From contig NZ_JAMQOP010000002.1 of the NCBI RefSeq assembly GCF_031624495.1, positions 744,001 to 808,000 on the forward strand: DNA of 64,000 nucleotides, given 5' to 3'. A program made the position numbers and the translations under genes. This DNA is from Halogeometricum sp. S1BR25-6 (lineage in GTDB: Archaea; Halobacteriota; Halobacteria; Halobacteriales; Haloferacaceae). The notes beneath the pieces are model-generated. The model saw nothing but the letters and a program-made list of their open reading frames with translations, was not told where the DNA came from and made no database searches. Below, one piece after another: positions 63,185 through 64,000 of this stretch; within the stretch, counting starts at the first letter, position 1; every line of letters begins with the position of its first letter.

Positions 63185-64000
63185 TCAGGCAGTCGGCGCG
63201 ACGTTCTGATTCCGGTGGAACAGGTTGTCCGGGTCGTACTTCCGCTTCAGTTCCACGAGCCGGTCGTAATTCTCGCGGTAGGCGGCGCGCTCCTCGCCCG
63301 CCTCCTCGGGAATGAAATTGACGTAGACGCCGCCGGTGGCGTGAGGGGCCATCGCTTCGTGAAGCTCACGGGTCCAGGCGATGCACTCGTCGTCTTGGGC
63401 CGGGTCGGTCCAGCGCGTGTGGAGGTTCATGAGGAACTCCGCGTTCCGGTGGGGGTACGCCGTCGCGCCCACGGGTACGTCGTTGATCGCACCGCCGAGT
63501 TGGGCGATGGCAATCTCACTCTCCGGCGTGGGCAGCGACTCGCCGTACGTCACGAAGGTGTCGATCATCCCGTCGGTGAACTCGACGAAGTTGTGGGACT
63601 TCCAGTAGTTCCGCGCTCCGGGGGTGAGCAGGCCGTCGAACCCCTGCTGCCAGCCAGCGTACGAGTGAGGTCCGATGACGTCGGCGATGGGATCGCCGAT
63701 ATCCCGCAGCGGTTGCAGGGCTGTTTCGCCGTCGGCCAGGGTGCCGTCGTAGTAGACTCCGACTACGAGCACCATCTTACCGTGCCACTCCTCCGGGATG
63801 AACGGGAGTGGTGGCGCGTGCCTGATGACCATCCAGGCGGTGACCTCGTCGGGGGCGTCGGCGACGAACTCGCGGTAGGCCGCCATCACCTCGGCCGTGT
63901 CGTCGAACGGATGGACGATCAGCCCCGAGAGCACCTCGGGACCGACCTCGTGGAGGTCGAACTCGAAGGACGTGACGACACCGAAGTTGCCGCCACCGCC
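63185..64000 (-). CDS. FAD-binding oxidoreductase with BBE domain (N-terminus missing)
   Basis: The gene runs off the right edge, so the N-terminal FAD-binding part (with the covalent His motif) is mostly outside the window. The last 272 codons start with GGGGNFGVVTSFEFDLHEVG, which is typical of the FAD_binding_4 domain, and end with the berberine-bridge (BBE) domain: YRENYDRLVELKRKYDPDN, then FHRNQN. Such oxidases act on sugars, alkaloids or other alcohols and reduce oxygen or another acceptor. The substrate is not known. It lies downstream of no co-directional gene within the window. Confidence 0.88.
   Translation of the reverse strand, partial: GGGGNFGVVTSFEFDLHEVGPEVLSGLIVHPFDDTAEVMAAYREFVADAPDEVTAWMVIRHAPPLPFIPEEWHGKMVLVVGVYYDGTLADGETALQPLRDIGDPIADVIGPHSYAGWQQGFDGLLTPGARNYWKSHNFVEFTDGMIDTFVTYGESLPTPESEIAIAQLGGAINDVPVGATAYPHRNAEFLMNLHTRWTDPAQDDECIAWTRELHEAMAPHATGGVYVNFIPEEAGEERAAYRENYDRLVELKRKYDPDNLFHRNQNVAPTA

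Overview
The window is a stretch of a haloarchaeal (class Halobacteria, probably Haloferacales) chromosome. Evidence: very high GC with strong GC3 bias, acidic predicted proteins, a bacterio-opsin-activator type regulator with an HTH_10 domain, a HalOD1 protein, PAN, aIF5B-type IF-2, Nob1, Pus10, TrmY, CofE, twin-arginine lipoproteins, and AT-rich archaeal promoters about 25-30 nt in front of many start codons. I see no rRNA, insertion sequence, prophage or CRISPR array. It is mostly housekeeping sequence with some accessory genes. The genus cannot be fixed from the sequence alone.

Layout. 1-7.3 kb: a truncated CPBP protease, a Nudix hydrolase, an arylsulfotransferase-like protein, a VOC protein, a YdjM-like membrane hydrolase, an unknown protein made of two tandem repeats, a Tat-exported ferritin-like protein and a GH5-like lipoprotein. 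7.3-8.2 kb: tRNA-Pro(CGG) flanked by partial copies of its T-arm, then trmY. 8.5-14.8 kb: a five-gene peptide-type ABC importer. 14.8-20.3 kb: exported and unknown proteins, including a Tat-exported protein with cysteine-peptidase-like motifs, then an SDR and a two-gene ABC exporter. 20.4-22.9 kb: an isocitrate lyase operon whose last gene is a malyl-CoA-lyase-like CitE homologue, preceded by two small ORFs joined by ATGA overlaps. 23.4-26.8 kb: pus10, rnhB and small conserved genes. 27-32 kb: secF-secD and small haloarchaeal membrane or unknown proteins. 32.2-44.5 kb: pgi, a CPBP protease, nob1, a PRC-barrel protein, IF-2, pyruvoyl arginine decarboxylase, PAN, a histidine kinase, dUTPase, aconitase and rimI. 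44.7-48.4 kb: a large PAS/GAF/HTH_10 regulator with a HalOD1 gene beside it. 48.5-51 kb: a pair of unknown genes, a Nudix hydrolase, a rhodanese and SUI1/eIF1. 51.1-55.4 kb: a MoxR, DUF58 and transglutaminase triad. 55.6-60.1 kb: overlapping mutS-mutL. 60.1-64 kb: a small membrane-protein gene broken by frameshifts, zinc-binding and membrane small proteins, an F420 pair (cofE and a mer-like gene) and a truncated FAD oxidoreductase.

Functional links. Pus10 and TrmY act one after the other on tRNA position 54. Aconitase, isocitrate lyase and the malyl-CoA-lyase-like enzyme all serve C2/TCA metabolism. CofE makes the cofactor that the mer-like enzyme uses. IF-2, SUI1, Nob1, RimI and PAN form a loose translation and proteostasis neighbourhood. 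The most unusual observations are the leader ORFs of the isocitrate lyase operon and its final gene, the compensating homopolymer indels at 60.1-60.5 kb, the perfect 29-nt in-frame repeat in the gene at 4.2-4.9 kb, the tRNA-end copies at 7.34-7.48 kb, and the exported cysteine-protease-like protein at 16-17.4 kb.
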